Numbered from the stretch's first letter, positions 38,858 through 49,402 are shown. The stretch is DNA of 64,000 bases from Deltaproteobacteria bacterium (GCA_018401435.1 JAGYJW010000011.1:1-64000); one strand, 5' to 3'. Notes: generated from the letters alone by a model not told the origin. Translations and numbers: made by a program.

Positions 38858-40398
38858 GGGCTCAAGGGCCGCGGGGGGGCCCCTTCTCCCCTGCCCTCCA
38901 CCCGGAAGAGGATCCAGCCATAAGCGTCCTCTCGGGCGACCTCGGTGAGGGCGGTCTGGCCATCGGTCCACGAGCCGCCGCCGGCCAGGAAGGGCGCCAC
39001 GACCGGCGCCTGGGTCCAGTCCTCGCGAAACCAGAGCACCCAGCCCACGCCGCTCTGCCGCAGCCAGGCGCCAAAGGCCGCGGGGTCCCCCGCAGCCGAA
39101 GGCACGTCGAACCAGCTGGTGAGGCTGCGCTCGTGGGGGCGCCGGTTCAGCCAGCAAGCCGGGATATTGTCCACCAGCAGCGGCAAGTCGTCTGGGACCG
39201 ACGCCTCGATCCACCGACCCAGCTGCAGCTGCGGCCGATAGAGCGTCTCGGATAGGGCCACCTGCCGGCGGGTCTCTCGAGCGTAGCTGCCCAGGGCCTG
39301 ACCGGTCAGCACGAGCACCAGGGCCAGCCCTGCGACGGGGCCCAGCCGCCGGTGCAGCGCCTCGCCCGCGGCCACCACCGATGCCGCCCCAATGGGCAGC
39401 AGCACCGGCACCAGGGGCATCATCCACTTCCAGTAGAGGTTGTGCACCGGATCGTGTTGGCCGGTGAATCCCACCGCCGCCCAGAAGCCCAGCAGGCCCA
39501 GGGCCAAGGCCAGCGCGGTGCGGCGCGGCCCGTGGCGGCCCCAGGGCCCCAGCAGCAGGGCGCCCCACAGGCCCAGCCAGAAGCCCCAGCCGATGCGCCA
39601 GGGCAACAGCCGCCCCAGCAGGCCCAGCACCACGGTCAGCCCGTGGGCCAGCCACTCATGGGGCTGGGTGGCCTCGGCGCCCAAGCCCGTCTCCAGGTTG
39701 ACGGCGATGGCATGGGACCAGAAGGCGAAGGTGCCGTGGTCGATGCGCGTATAGGTGGACCAGGCGACAAAGGCCAGCAGCAGCGGGCCCAGGGCCAGCC
39801 CCAGGCGCCGGGGCCGCGGGCTGCGTCCCAACGCGGCGAGGCCCATCGTGGCGCCCAGCACCAGGGCGGCGTCCCAACGCACCAAGAAGGCGCCCGCGGC
39901 GGCCAGGCCCGCCCACAGCAGCCGCTCCCGGCTGAGTGCCGACAGGCAGGCCAGGACAAAGGCAGCATAGACCGGCTCCCGCAAGGAGCTGGACGCATAG
40001 AGGGCGAATTCAGGCTGGAAGCAGAGCAGCAGCCCCGCGAGCACCGCTGCCCGCCGACCGGCCAGGCGGTCGGTCAACGAGACGGCAAAGCCCAAGGCCA
40101 CCAGCCCACCCAGCAAGCTGACGGCGCGGCCGGCGACGACCGCGTCGCCAACCACCGCGTGAACGAGGGCCCCAAGCCCGTAGTAGCCGGGCATGTGGTT
40201 CATGTCGTAGTGGAGGAAGCGCCCTTGCAGCACCCCCTCGATCATGGCCAGGTTGCCGTAGTCGCTCTCCTCCCAGCCCGCATAGCGGCTGCCCAGGAAG
40301 AGGCGGTAGAGACCGCCCAGCAGGACGAAGGCGGGCACCGGCCAGCGGCGGGACAGCCAGTGGGGCGGCGGCGCGGACGCGGGGGCAGGGGCGGACAC
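38854..40398 (-). CDS. GT39/ArnT-like membrane glycosyltransferase
   Basis: A 514-residue protein with about ten hydrophobic helices. Near the N-terminus, after the first helix, is an acidic motif (GWEESDYGNLAMIEG) with HMPGYYGLGAL behind it. This is typical of dolichyl- or undecaprenyl-linked sugar transferases (PMT/ArnT type, GT39). The soluble C-terminal part has no known motif. It may add a sugar to lipid A or a protein; no acceptor gene is near. It ends just upstream of tRNA-Ala and follows the PilZ gene. Confidence 0.7.
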   Translation of the reverse strand: MSAPAPASAPPPHWLSRRWPVPAFVLLGGLYRLFLGSRYAGWEESDYGNLAMIEGVLQGRFLHYDMNHMPGYYGLGALVHAVVGDAVVAGRAVSLLGGLVALGFAVSLTDRLAGRRAAVLAGLLLCFQPEFALYASSSLREPVYAAFVLACLSALSRERLLWAGLAAAGAFLVRWDAALVLGATMGLAALGRSPRPRRLGLALGPLLLAFVAWSTYTRIDHGTFAFWSHAIAVNLETGLGAEATQPHEWLAHGLTVVLGLLGRLLPWRIGWGFWLGLWGALLLGPWGRHGPRRTALALALGLLGFWAAVGFTGQHDPVHNLYWKWMMPLVPVLLPIGAASVVAAGEALHRRLGPVAGLALVLVLTGQALGSYARETRRQVALSETLYRPQLQLGRWIEASVPDDLPLLVDNIPACWLNRRPHERSLTSWFDVPSAAGDPAAFGAWLRQSGVGWVLWFREDWTQAPVVAPFLAGGGSWTDGQTALTEVAREDAYGWILFRVEGRGEGAPPRPLSP

Positions 40399-40447
40399 GG
40401 GGTCAGCGTCGCACTCTCCGCGACCCCGCGCCAGCGCCCCCGACGAA

Positions 40448-40879
40448 TCAGGACTCGAAGAGCAGGGGCTCCCGCTCGGCGGCCTGAAGCATCATCGTGA
40501 GCGCCAGCCGGGTGCGCTCGTCCATGGCGCAGAAGCGCACACCGCAGCCCATGGGGGTGCCATCGGCGTCGGTGCGAATCCAGCGCACCTCTCCTTGCAG
40601 GACGATCTCGCTCTCGCCGCGCACCGTCAGGCGGAGGGCGACGATCTCGCCCATCGGAGGCGGGCTGAAGGTGGCGATGAACACGCCCCCTTCCGACAGG
40701 TTCTCGGTGAACCCGGTGAAGAAGTTGGTCTCAGAGTCGCTGGTGACGTTGGCATGCAGGCCGAGGCGCGGGGCCTCCCGCACCTCCGCTTCCATGCGCT
40801 CGCGTGCAGCGGCGATGAAGGCATCGGCGCTTCGCATCTCGGCCATTTCGGCTTCAGTCGGCGGAATCCACTTGTCCAT
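40448..40879 (-). CDS. PilZ-domain protein of the myxobacterial family
   Basis: A 143-residue protein, almost all PilZ. The c-di-GMP motif RxxxR is REAPR at about 36-40 and the second motif is NLSEGGVF, close to (D/N)xSxxG. The pattern fits the TIGR02266 group of Myxococcus PilZ paralogues. The start is ATG 40879, with GGAGA six bases before it; a GTG two codons upstream overlaps that site. It is divergent from the hydrolase gene. It may translate c-di-GMP level into motility or surface changes. Confidence 0.88.
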   Translation of the reverse strand: MDKWIPPTEAEMAEMRSADAFIAAARERMEAEVREAPRLGLHANVTSDSETNFFTGFTENLSEGGVFIATFSPPPMGEIVALRLTVRGESEIVLQGEVRWIRTDADGTPMGCGVRFCAMDERTRLALTMMLQAAEREPLLFES

Positions 40880-40949
40880 GGGCACTCTCCTTGGCGGGGG
40901 GCTTCATGTGGAGTATCGGAAGGGGCCCCCGTTTCGGTTAGTCCCCCCC

Positions 40950-41903
40950 GTGAGCCGGCCCCCTTCGATCCAGCTTCCGGTGGCGCCTTCGGTGAAGAGC
41001 GGCTTTGCCGTCGCCGACGACGGGGTCGAGCTGTTCTGGCAGATCAGTGGTTCGGGGCCGGTCATCGCCTTCTGCAATGGGGTGGGCGTCGGCACCTTCT
41101 TCTGGAAGTACATCGCCGCCCACCTGCGCGGGCGCTTCTCGGTGCTGCTCTGGGACTACCGAGGGCATGGCCGCAGCAGCCGCCGGCTGGATCCCGAGAC
41201 GGCGGATCTTCGCATCGAGCGCCATGCCGATGACCTGGCCGCAGTCCTGGACCACCTCGGCGTGAATGAGCCTGTGGTGCCGATCGGCCACTCGATGGGC
41301 TGCCAGGTGGTGCTGGAATTCCGGCGCCGCCACCCCGCCCGGGTGGCCGGCCTGGTGACCATGCTGGGCACCGCAGGCCACGCGCTGCGGACCTTCTTTG
41401 ACAACCCGCGGTCGCCGTCGGCCATTCGCCTGCTGCACCGCATCGTGCGGCGCACGGGCAGCAGCGCCAACCAGCTCACCAGCCTGCTGCTGCGCTCCCC
41501 GGCGGCCTGGCAAGTCGCCTACCGCCTGCAGCTGGTGGACCCCTACTACACCCGCCGCGAGGACCTCGAGCCCTATATGCAGCACCTCGCCACCATGGAC
41601 CAGCGCCTGTTCTTGCGGGCGGTCCTGGCCATCGAGGCCCACGACGCCTGGGACCTGCTGCCGGTGCTGGACCGTCCGCTGCTGGTGGTGGCCGCCGAAC
41701 GCGACCGCTTCACGCCGCTGTGGTGCTCGGCGCAGATGGTCGAGCGCTGCCCGGGGGCCCAGCTCCTGGTGCTGGCCGAGGGCAGCCACGGCGCCCTGAT
41801 CGAGCAGCCCGAGACCATCAACCACCGCCTGGACCGCTTCTTTGCCGAGCGCCTGGCGGACTGGGCCAGCCGCCCCGCGCCCCCGATCAGCCCCCCGCGC
41901 TGA
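40950..41903 (+). CDS. Alpha/beta-hydrolase
   Basis: A 317-residue alpha/beta-hydrolase. The oxyanion region is GNGVGVGTFFW, strand 5 carries the nucleophile elbow GHSMGCQVV (Ser at about 119), the acid lies in AAERDRFTPL and the His in EGSHGALIEQP. No signal peptide. The start is uncertain: GTG 40950 gives a plausible N-terminus, and GTG 40980 is also possible; neither has a strong binding site. Substrate unknown. It ends 17 bp inside the convergent methyltransferase gene, and diverges from the PilZ gene. Confidence 0.85.
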   Translation: MSRPPSIQLPVAPSVKSGFAVADDGVELFWQISGSGPVIAFCNGVGVGTFFWKYIAAHLRGRFSVLLWDYRGHGRSSRRLDPETADLRIERHADDLAAVLDHLGVNEPVVPIGHSMGCQVVLEFRRRHPARVAGLVTMLGTAGHALRTFFDNPRSPSAIRLLHRIVRRTGSSANQLTSLLLRSPAAWQVAYRLQLVDPYYTRREDLEPYMQHLATMDQRLFLRAVLAIEAHDAWDLLPVLDRPLLVVAAERDRFTPLWCSAQMVERCPGAQLLVLAEGSHGALIEQPETINHRLDRFFAERLADWASRPAPPISPPR

Positions 41904-42654
41904 TCATCAGCCGGGCGCCCAGCTCCTGGTGGTCGAGGCCCGCGGCGCGGTCCAGGTCGCGCAGCTGCTGGGGCAGGGCCACCCGCGCCTTGACGTCGTG
42001 GTCCACCACGCCCAGGGGCGAGAGGGCCCGCAGCCAGGACCCCCACCAGGGGCTGATTCGGCGAGACAAGGGCTCCAGGAGCACGAGGCTGCCCCCGACG
42101 CGCAGGCTGGCCTGCACCCGCTTGAGCACCTCGGCCCGGGCCTCGTCGTCCAGCTCGTTGATGGACCAGCCGAAACAGAGGATCTCTCCCTTTTTTGGCC
42201 AGCTCATCCCCTCGGGCAGCGTGCCCTTTCGGGCGCGGCCCCGCAAGCCCAGGGCCCGCCAGGTGCGGCCCGCGGCGTCCAGCCAGCCCCGCTCGCGGTC
42301 CACCCCCAGGATGGGCCCCTGGCCGGTACACCAGGAGACCGCGGCCCCGGCGGCGCCGCTGCCGCAGCCCAGATCCCAGACCGGCCGCCCGGCGGTGCCC
42401 AAGGCGGCCCCATGCCGCTCCAAGGCCGCCACGGCCGTCAGCAAGTGCAAGGGCGCAAAGTAGCAGGCGAAGGCCGCCCGGCGCGCCGGGCCCGCTCCGG
42501 CCCGCGCGGCGAGGTCCTGGTCGGCCCGCTGGTGGACGTAGAGCCCCGACAGGCCCTGGATGCCCTTGCGCAGGTCGGTGCGATCCAGGGGCGGCAGGTG
42601 CACCGCCTCTTCGGCCGCCATCCAGGCTGCGACCCGGGCGCTGAGCTCTGTCAC
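41887..42654 (-). CDS. SAM-dependent methyltransferase
   Basis: A 255-residue class I methyltransferase with motif I VWDLGCGSGAAGAAVSW and the acidic second strand (ILGVDRERGWLDAAG). The later segment FGWSINELDDEARAEVLKRVQASLRVGGSLVLLEPL matches motifs II-III. The N-terminal third is helical and may give substrate specificity. Its end overlaps the convergent hydrolase by 17 bp, and it lies 4 bp from the SRPBCC gene. No closer family is recognised. Confidence 0.8.
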   Translation of the reverse strand: MTELSARVAAWMAAEEAVHLPPLDRTDLRKGIQGLSGLYVHQRADQDLAARAGAGPARRAAFACYFAPLHLLTAVAALERHGAALGTAGRPVWDLGCGSGAAGAAVSWCTGQGPILGVDRERGWLDAAGRTWRALGLRGRARKGTLPEGMSWPKKGEILCFGWSINELDDEARAEVLKRVQASLRVGGSLVLLEPLSRRISPWWGSWLRALSPLGVVDHDVKARVALPQQLRDLDRAAGLDHQELGARLMISAGG

Positions 42655-42658
42655 GGGC

Positions 42659-43093
42659 TCAGCCCTGGTGGCGCCGCTCGGCCTCGGCCTTGAAGCGGGC
42701 CAAGGTGTCGGGCAGCGTGCGTTCGGTCAAGGAGCGAACGATGTTGCCGGGGACGAACATGCCCACCTGCAGGTCGATCCGGTAGAGGGCCCGGGTGCGC
42801 CGCCCGCCGTCCACCGGCTCGAGGGTCCAGCTGCCCTCGTTGGTGCGGAAGGGGCCATCCACCAGCGTCCAGCTCAGGTGCAGGTCGTCGGACCGGGTCA
42901 GGCGCAGGGTGTATTCCAGACGGCGAATCACCTGGATGCCGAAGCGCACCTCCCAGGTGCTCCCCTCTTGCTTCAGCGGGCGGGCCATCACCGTCTCGGG
43001 CAAGAAGTCCGGGTAGCTGCCAAAGTCGCAGATCAGCCCCATCAGCACATCGGGCGGCGCATCGACGAGCACGCTGGATTCAATGGCAGGCAT
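42659..43093 (-). CDS. SRPBCC/polyketide-cyclase-like protein
   Basis: A 144-residue START/SRPBCC-fold protein. It starts MPAIESSVLVDAPPDVLMGLICDFGSYPDFLP, the typical first strand and helix with the conserved YPxFLP, and ends with the long C-terminal helix LPDTLARFKAEAERR. RatA/Coq10-like proteins look similar, but the central ligand residues do not let me choose. It lies between the RecG-like gene and the methyltransferase, on one strand. Confidence 0.75.
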   Translation of the reverse strand: MPAIESSVLVDAPPDVLMGLICDFGSYPDFLPETVMARPLKQEGSTWEVRFGIQVIRRLEYTLRLTRSDDLHLSWTLVDGPFRTNEGSWTLEPVDGGRRTRALYRIDLQVGMFVPGNIVRSLTERTLPDTLARFKAEAERRHQG

Positions 43094-43108
43094 GGGCGCT
43101 CCGGGAGA

Positions 43109-46016
43109 TCAGCGGCGGCGACGACGGCGACGACGGCGGCCCGCGCTGTCGGCGGCGGCGACAGCGGTGGGGTCGGCCTTGCGGCCGTCCGCGGGGGTCG
43201 CCCGTCGAGACTCATCCGGGGCGATGTGGCGGTCCAACCAGTCGCCCCAGCGCTGCAACACGGCGCGCTGCAGGGTCTTGGACCGGCGCAGCCCAGGGTC
43301 TTCGCCCAGCAGGCGGAAGGCCTCGGCGCGGGCGCGCAGCAGCAGCTGGCGGTCCCGGGCGGGCTCGGCCCAGTGCAGATCCGGCACCTCGTCCGCGCGA
43401 TCGCCCAGGAGGGCGACATTGCCGCGGATCTCGAGGTCGACCTCGGCCAGGCGGAAGCCGTCCCGCTCTGAAACCACCTGCTCGACCACCCGCAGGCCCT
43501 CGGCCGAGGGGTCGTCGCTCAAGACGAAGTCGCAGTGTCCGGGCAGGTTCCCGGCGTCCACATGGCCACGCAGGCGGTGCAGGCGGACGAGGTTGTGCAG
43601 GTCGGCGTATTCGACCACCATCACGCTGGCATTGGCGACTGCGGGCGCATCTTCGATGAAGGTGGTGCAGACCAGGACGTCGATGCGCCGGTGGTGAAAG
43701 TCGTCAAAGGCCCGGGTGCGCTCTTCGCGGGGCATCTCGCTGGAGTAGACGCCCACTCGCGCGCCTTGCAGCACGTCCGCCTGCAGGGCCTTGGCCATGC
43801 GCAAGGCGTCCTCGCGGCCCAGCAGATCCCGTCCGTCGCGGACGGGGAAGACCACAAAGGCCTGCCGACCGGCCTTGACGGCGTTTCGGGCGTGGGCGTA
43901 GGCCGCCGAGCGTTCGGTGGCCGGGTGCACGGCACAGAGGGTGCGCAGCCGCCCCTCGGCCAGCACCACCGACACGTCGAAGTCGCCAAAGACGGTGAAG
44001 ACCAGGCTGGTGGGGATGGGGGAGCGGGTGACCACCAGCAGGTCGGGGCGCGGGCTGCGGCCCTCCAAGGTGGCCCGCTGCACCGTGCCATAGGGGCCTC
44101 GCTCCTCGGCGATGACCAGGCCCAGGCGCTTCCACTCGATGCGGGGGTCGAGGAGGGCGCCGGTGCCAAAGACCACATGGGCCTCGCCGCGCCGAAGGGC
44201 GTCCGCTGCGGCGTGGTCGGGGGCCCCGGCCACCAGCAGGGGCACCACGCCCAAGGAGCGCAGCAGGGCCTCGGCGTGCAAGAAGCGGCGCTCGGCCGCG
44301 AGGGCGTCGGGGGCCACGATGACCACCTGCCCGCCGGCCTCGGCCACCATGACCGCCGACATCAAGGCCACCAGGCCCTTGCCGGCGCCCACATCGCCCT
44401 GCAGCAGCCGCGCCATGGGGCGGGGGCGCAGCAGGTCGCGGCGGATCTCGTTGAAGGCTTGCTCCTGCCCGTCGTTGAGGGTGATGGAGTGCTGGGAGTC
44501 CAGCTGGCCCACGCCCCGGTGCAGGATCTTGTGGGCGAAGCCCCGCTCGCCCGTGCCCCGGCCAGCCCGCCAGGCGATGCCCAGCTGAATGGTGAGCAGC
44601 TCTTCATAAGCGAGGCGCACCCGGCCCCGGCCATCGCCATTGGCCGGGAAGTGGGCGTCGCGCAGGGCCTCGTCGAGGGGCAGCAGGCGCTGCTCTTCCA
44701 GGATGCCCGCAGGCAGCCAGTCTTCGAGGTGTCCCAGCTCTTCGGACAAGCAGCGGGCGATCAAGGACCGAAGCGCCCGGTCGTCCACGCCCTCCAAGCC
44801 ATAGCTGGCCAGCAGGCCGCTGCCGCGCCCATCGATGCCCACGGGCTCGGCGTTGTAGAGCACAGGCCCGTCATCGTCCTCGCCCAGCTCGCCCACCAGG
44901 GCCAGGACCGTGCCGGCGGTCCAGTCGGACCAGCCGCGGGGCTCGTCCCCCAGCCAGCGGCAGCGCAGGGTCTGGCCGTCCTTGAGGCTGAGCAGCAGCT
45001 CGACGCGCCGGTGGCCGGGGCTGAGCAGGATGCGGCGCCAGCCCAGGGCGCCGCGCACCAGGACGGCACCCTCAGAGGGGGGGGACAGGGAGACCCGCGG
45101 GGGGCGCTCCAGGGCGCTGGGCGCGGTCAGGAGCAGGTCGGCGATGGTGTCGATGTCCTGGTTGGCCAGGCCTTCCACCAGGGCGGGGTCGATACCGGGC
45201 AGGTCGGCGAGGCGACGCCCGGTGCCTTCGGGGTGGCCGAATCCCCCAGCAGGCGCCGCGGGGGGCGCAGGCTCGGGCGGGGGACGCAGGCGCAGCGGCG
45301 GCGGCCTCGACGGTGCTGACCTCAGCGCTGCGGTCCCGCCGGTCCCGGCCTCGGCGCCGATCGCGGCTGCGCCGGCGTTCGGAGCGGTCTTTGCCCGAGG
45401 ACCGGGGCGGAGCGCCGTCGGCCGGAGCGCCACCGTCCCCCGTGTCGCTGTCGTCGCGGCTGTCGGCGTCTTCGGCAGCGGTGTCGAGCGCCGGTCCACG
45501 GTTGGCATCGTCCGCCCGCATTCGGGCGGGGCGCAGGGTCCGGCCCGTGGCGCTGGTCTCGTCGGTCTCGGGCTCATCGCCCTCGGCCGCGTCGCCCCCG
45601 CCCGTCGCCGCCGCCCTGGCTGCCCGAGCGCCCCTGACCGCGGTCGCGTTGGCGCCGGCGACGGGGTCCACGAAGCTGCCCGCCCGGGCAGCCGTGGGCA
45701 CGATGACCGGCGCCAGCTCGGGCGGAACCCAGGCGCCAACGGCGTCCAGCGCCGCCTTGACCGCGGCCTGCCGGGCGGCGCCTTCGAGGGCGTCGAGGGC
45801 CAGGAGCTGGTCGAGCAGGGCCTGCAAGGCGGGCTGTTCGGCGACGTCGGCCCCCCCTTCGGCCACCAGCGGCGCAATGAGCCGCGCGCAGACGGCACCC
45901 AGCCAGCGCGAGGAGGCCAGGCGCTGCGGATCGGTGTCGGCCCAGGCCAGGGTGCGCCGCACCGACGCCAGGGTGGCCTGCATCGGCGTGATGAGGAGGG
46001 TCGAGGTCGCGGCCAC
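43109..46016 (-). CDS. RecG-like protein with degenerate helicase motifs, frameshift in linker
   Basis: About 970 residues if the frame is restored. A helical N-terminal region (GTG 46016 with AGGAG in front) leads to a charged, Arg/Asp-rich linker. The frame shifts near 45260; two added C restore it. The rest follows RecG: a wedge-like domain, then two helicase lobes. Each motif is damaged. Walker A is GDVGAGKG (no Thr/Ser after Lys), the DExH box is AEER, motif III is TRSPIP rather than TATPIP, and motif VI is LRGHVDAG rather than LRGRVGRG. ATP hydrolysis is therefore unlikely. The C-terminus is a run of Arg. It follows greA by 7 bp and may be a structural DNA-binding protein. A true recG is not in the window. 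Confidence 0.8.
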
Positions 46017-46023
46017 GGGGCTC

Positions 46024-46500
46024 CTAGCGGTAGAGCACTTCGGTGATGACGTAGCGCTTCGTGCCACCAGGGGCGCGCACTTCCACCTCGTCGTCCACCT
46101 CCTTGCCAATCAAGGCCCGGGCGATGGGAGAGGTCACGGAGACGGAGCCCTCGCGGGGGCTGGCCTCGTCCTCGCCGACGATGCGGTAGACCACGGGCTC
46201 GTCGGCTTCGTCCTCTTGAAGGACCACGGTCACACCAAAGACCACGCGCTGGTCCTTTGCGAGGCTGGTGACATCGATGATCTCACAGGCGGCGAGCTTG
46301 CCTTCGAGGTCCATGATCCGACCCTCGCACAGGCTCTGCCGCTCCTTGGCATCGTCATATTCGGAGTTTTCGGAGAGGTCGCCGTGGGCGATGGCCTCTT
46401 CGATGTCGCGCACGATCTCGTGGCGCTTGGTCTCCTTGAGGTACTTGAGCTCGGCCTGGAGCTGCTGGTGGCCCGCCGGGGTCATGGGAACGCGTTGCAT
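46024..46500 (-). CDS. greA: Transcription elongation factor GreA
   Basis: A 158-residue GreA, the usual length. It has the coiled-coil N-terminus starting MQRVPMTPAG with HGDLSENSEYDDAKERQ at the tip (the acidic pair D and E that stimulate transcript cleavage). The C-terminal domain is SVTSPIARALIGKEVDDEV. ATG 46500 is chosen over an upstream TTG because GGAAAGGA lies before it. GreA rescues backtracked RNA polymerase. It is followed 7 bp later by the RecG-like gene. Confidence 0.95.
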   Translation of the reverse strand: MQRVPMTPAGHQQLQAELKYLKETKRHEIVRDIEEAIAHGDLSENSEYDDAKERQSLCEGRIMDLEGKLAACEIIDVTSLAKDQRVVFGVTVVLQEDEADEPVVYRIVGEDEASPREGSVSVTSPIARALIGKEVDDEVEVRAPGGTKRYVITEVLYR

Positions 46501-46591
46501 CGGGGTCGTCCTTTCCAAAATCGGGGCCGGCCCGGTAGCGGGTGCGCCGAATCACTGGGCACGCCGCGGGTTGAGGTCCCGGCCAGGGGAT

Positions 46592-47878
46592 CTAACCTCT
46601 CGACGGTATCGGGCCGTAGACGATGTGGCCACCAACCACCGTGGCAAGCACCCTTCCCTGCAGCCTGCGGCCCTGCAGGGGCTCGTTGACGCCCTTGCTG
46701 CGCCGGGTGGGACCCAGGGGCCCGGCGTGCGAGGGGTCAAAGAGCACGAGGTCTGCGGGCTCCCCGACCGCCAGCCGGGGCTGGCGTCCCAGCAAGGCGG
46801 CGGGGCCGGTGCAGAGGGCCTGCAAGGCCGCCACCGGCTGGCCGGCGAAGGCGCTGAGCACCGCCGGGAGCGCGCTCTCCAGCCCGGTGGCGCCCGGCTG
46901 GCAGGCCGAGAACTCGACCTCCTTGTCCACGCGGCTGCGCGGCTGGTGGTCGGAATGCACGCCCAGCAAGGTCCCATCCTGCAGCCCGGCCAGCAGGGCC
47001 GCGCGGTCGGCCTCTCCGCGGGGTGGGGCCTCCAGACGAAAGCGAGTGTCGTAGATGCTGCTTTCAACGTCGTGATCGGTGAGCACAAGATTTCGCGCGG
47101 GCGCGGTGCCCGTGACGTCCAGGCCCTCGGCGCGGGCCTGGCGCAGCAGGGCCACCGCGCCCGCCGAGGTGATATGGCTGAGGTGTACCCGGGCGCCGGT
47201 GAGCCGGGCCAGGGCGAGGATCCGGTAGACCGCGATCTCTTCGGCGGCGGCTGGCTGGCCCTGCAGGCCCGCGCGCATCGAGGCGGGCCCCTCGTGCATC
47301 AAGCCGCCCGCCGCCAGGGCGGGGTCGATGGGCCGCAGCAGCACCGGCTTGCCAAAGGGGCGGGCATATTCGAGGGCCCGACGCAGCACGCCAGCATCGG
47401 CCATGGGCCGCCCGCCATCCGACAGCACCGCCGCGCCGGCCTCAATCAACAAGCCGACCTCGGCCAGCTCCTTGCCGGCCAGCCCGCGGGTCAAGGCGCC
47501 GGCCTGCAGCAGCCGCGCGCCGGTCACCGAGGCCATGCGCACCTGCACATCGCGCATCACGGCAGCGTCATCGACGATCGGGTCCGTCGCCGGGCTGGCG
47601 ATCACCGTAGTGAAGCCCCCCGCGGCCGCAGCCTCGCTGCCGCTGGAGAGGTCCTCCCGCCAGGTGATGCCGGGATCACAGAGTTCGGCCCAGAGGTCCA
47701 CCAGGCCGGGGCCCAGCACCGCCCCGCCGCAATCCACACGCCGGCTCACCCGGAGGTCGGCCCCAAGGCCCACACCAACCGCGACAATGCACCCGCTGTC
47801 GGTGTCCACGAGCAGGTCGCCGGGCCCGTCCAGGCCCCCGAGGGGGCAGCAGAGCCGGGCGCCTTCAAGAAGCAGCAT
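46592..47878 (-). CDS. Dihydroorotase-like protein without the metal-binding HxH (PyrC')
   Basis: A 428-residue class I dihydroorotase fold. The strand that normally reads D-x-H-x-H reads D61-L-W63-A-E65, so both first metal ligands are gone. The later [11 protein letters not shown] and the Asp in GVHSDHQP are kept. This is the pattern of PyrC', a non-catalytic partner that holds aspartate transcarbamoylase together in Pseudomonas and related bacteria. It overlaps pyrB by 14 bp, which supports a complex. A true pyrC is not in the window. ATG 47878 gives a normal first strand (MLLLEGARL). Confidence 0.85.
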   Translation of the reverse strand: MLLLEGARLCCPLGGLDGPGDLLVDTDSGCIVAVGVGLGADLRVSRRVDCGGAVLGPGLVDLWAELCDPGITWREDLSSGSEAAAAGGFTTVIASPATDPIVDDAAVMRDVQVRMASVTGARLLQAGALTRGLAGKELAEVGLLIEAGAAVLSDGGRPMADAGVLRRALEYARPFGKPVLLRPIDPALAAGGLMHEGPASMRAGLQGQPAAAEEIAVYRILALARLTGARVHLSHITSAGAVALLRQARAEGLDVTGTAPARNLVLTDHDVESSIYDTRFRLEAPPRGEADRAALLAGLQDGTLLGVHSDHQPRSRVDKEVEFSACQPGATGLESALPAVLSAFAGQPVAALQALCTGPAALLGRQPRLAVGEPADLVLFDPSHAGPLGPTRRSKGVNEPLQGRRLQGRVLATVVGGHIVYGPIPSRG

Positions 47879-48800
47879 CAGGGGCCTCCTCGCCGCCCAG
47901 GAGCAGGTAGAGCAGGGCCATTCGAACGGCCAGCCCGTTGGTGACCTGCTCCAAGATGACGGAGCGGGTGGAGTCCGCGACATCCGGGCTCATCTCGACG
48001 CCCCGGTTGATGGGGCCCGGGTGCATGACCAGGACCTCGGGCCGGGCGCGCTTCAGGCGCTCCAGGTCGAGCCCATAGAAGCGCGAGTATTCGCGGCTGG
48101 AGCTCATCATCGCGGGGCCCATGCGCTCGCGCTGGATGCGCAGCATCATGATGACATCGGCCTCCTCCACCACCTCGTCGATGCCGTGGCAGACCTCGGC
48201 GCCCAGCTCGGACAGGCCGGGTGGACACATGGTGCCCGGGCCGGCCACCCGCACCCTCGCCCCCAGGGCCCGCAGGCCAAAGAGGTTCGAACGTGCCACC
48301 CGGGAGTGGTAGACATCGCCGACAATCGCGACGGTGCGACCCTGCAGATCGCCCAGATGGTCCCGCATCGTGAGCAGATCGAGCAGGCCCTGGGTGGGGT
48401 GCTCGTTGATGCCGTCACCGGCGTTGATCACGGCGCAGGGGAAGGCCCGCGCCAGCATATGGGGGGCGCCCGCTGCGGCATGCCGGATGATGATCGCGTC
48501 GGGGCGCATGGCGTCGATGTTGCGCGCCGTGTCCATCAGGGTCTCGCCCTTGGCCGTCGAGCTGCCCTTGGCGCTGAAGTTCAGCGTGTCGGCGCTCAGG
48601 CGCTTGGCGGCCAGCTCGAAGCTCAGCCGCGTGCGGGTGCTATCTTCGAAGAAGGCCGTCACCACGGTGCGCCCGCGCAGGGGCGGCACCTTCTTGATGC
48701 GGCGCTCGCTCACCGACCGGAAGCGCGCCGCCACATCCAGGATGCGGTTGATCTCCTCTTTGCTGAGATCCTGCAGGCCGAGCAGATCCTTGCGCCTCAT
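47865..48800 (-). CDS. pyrB: Aspartate carbamoyltransferase catalytic chain
   Basis: A 311-residue ATCase catalytic chain, which makes carbamoyl aspartate in the second step of pyrimidine synthesis. The carbamoyl-phosphate site is [13 protein letters not shown]; the 80s loop contains [12 protein letters not shown], and [14 protein letters not shown] and [12 protein letters not shown] are intact. It overlaps pyrR upstream by ATGA and PyrC' downstream by 14 bp, giving a pyrR-pyrB-pyrC' unit. No regulatory pyrI chain is seen, as expected for the PyrC'-linked class. Confidence 0.96.
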   Translation of the reverse strand: MRRKDLLGLQDLSKEEINRILDVAARFRSVSERRIKKVPPLRGRTVVTAFFEDSTRTRLSFELAAKRLSADTLNFSAKGSSTAKGETLMDTARNIDAMRPDAIIIRHAAAGAPHMLARAFPCAVINAGDGINEHPTQGLLDLLTMRDHLGDLQGRTVAIVGDVYHSRVARSNLFGLRALGARVRVAGPGTMCPPGLSELGAEVCHGIDEVVEEADVIMMLRIQRERMGPAMMSSSREYSRFYGLDLERLKRARPEVLVMHPGPINRGVEMSPDVADSTRSVILEQVTNGLAVRMALLYLLLGGEEAPDAAS

Positions 48801-49354
48801 GGACGGCCCTTCCCCGCCGCAATCACCTCGACGCCTTCGGTGCGGAGGTCGTCGGGGCCCAGCCGCAGGCGCACCTCCACCTTGTCGCCCTTCTGGGTGG
48901 CCACCACCCGCCCGGCGAAGTCCGGCGCGATGGGCAGCTCGCGGTGGCCGCGGTCAATCACCACCGCCAGCTTGATGAAGCTGGGGCGGCCATAGTCCAT
49001 GATCTCGTCCAAGGCCGCCCGCACCGTGCGCCCGGTGAAGAGCACATCATCCACCAGCACCACGCCCAGACCCGAAGGGTCGAAGGGCAGCCGGGTCTCG
49101 CCCAGAATGGGCTTTTCGAGCCCGGTGTAGAGGTCGTCTCGGTAGAGCGTGATGTCCACGCTACCCACCTTGGGGCGCTCGCCTTCGATGCGACCGATGG
49201 CATCGGCCAGGCGGTCGGCCACCAGCCGCCCCCCCGTCACGATGCCCACCAGCGCATAGCCAGAGGGCTCGCCCAGCTGCTCGACGATCTCGTGGGCGAG
49301 CCGCGCGATGCAGCGCTCCAGCTCGCGCCCGGTCATCACCCACTGTTCCTGCAT
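48797..49354 (-). CDS. pyrR: PyrR bifunctional regulator/uracil phosphoribosyltransferase
   Basis: A 185-residue PyrR. The PRPP-binding loop is [19 protein letters not shown]; the start [17 protein letters not shown] and [13 protein letters not shown] are typical. PyrR binds pyr mRNA to control attenuation in Gram-positives and is often also a UPRTase. Here only 48 bp separate it from the gene before it, so an attenuator could only lie upstream of the neighbour; none was seen. It is co-directional and overlaps pyrB by 4 bp. Confidence 0.92.
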   Translation of the reverse strand: MQEQWVMTGRELERCIARLAHEIVEQLGEPSGYALVGIVTGGRLVADRLADAIGRIEGERPKVGSVDITLYRDDLYTGLEKPILGETRLPFDPSGLGVVLVDDVLFTGRTVRAALDEIMDYGRPSFIKLAVVIDRGHRELPIAPDFAGRVVATQKGDKVEVRLRLGPDDLRTEGVEVIAAGKGRP

Positions 49355-49402
49355 CGCTGCCCTCAGGTCATGGGCCGGGGCGCGCGAAGGGACCCGGCCA
49401 GA

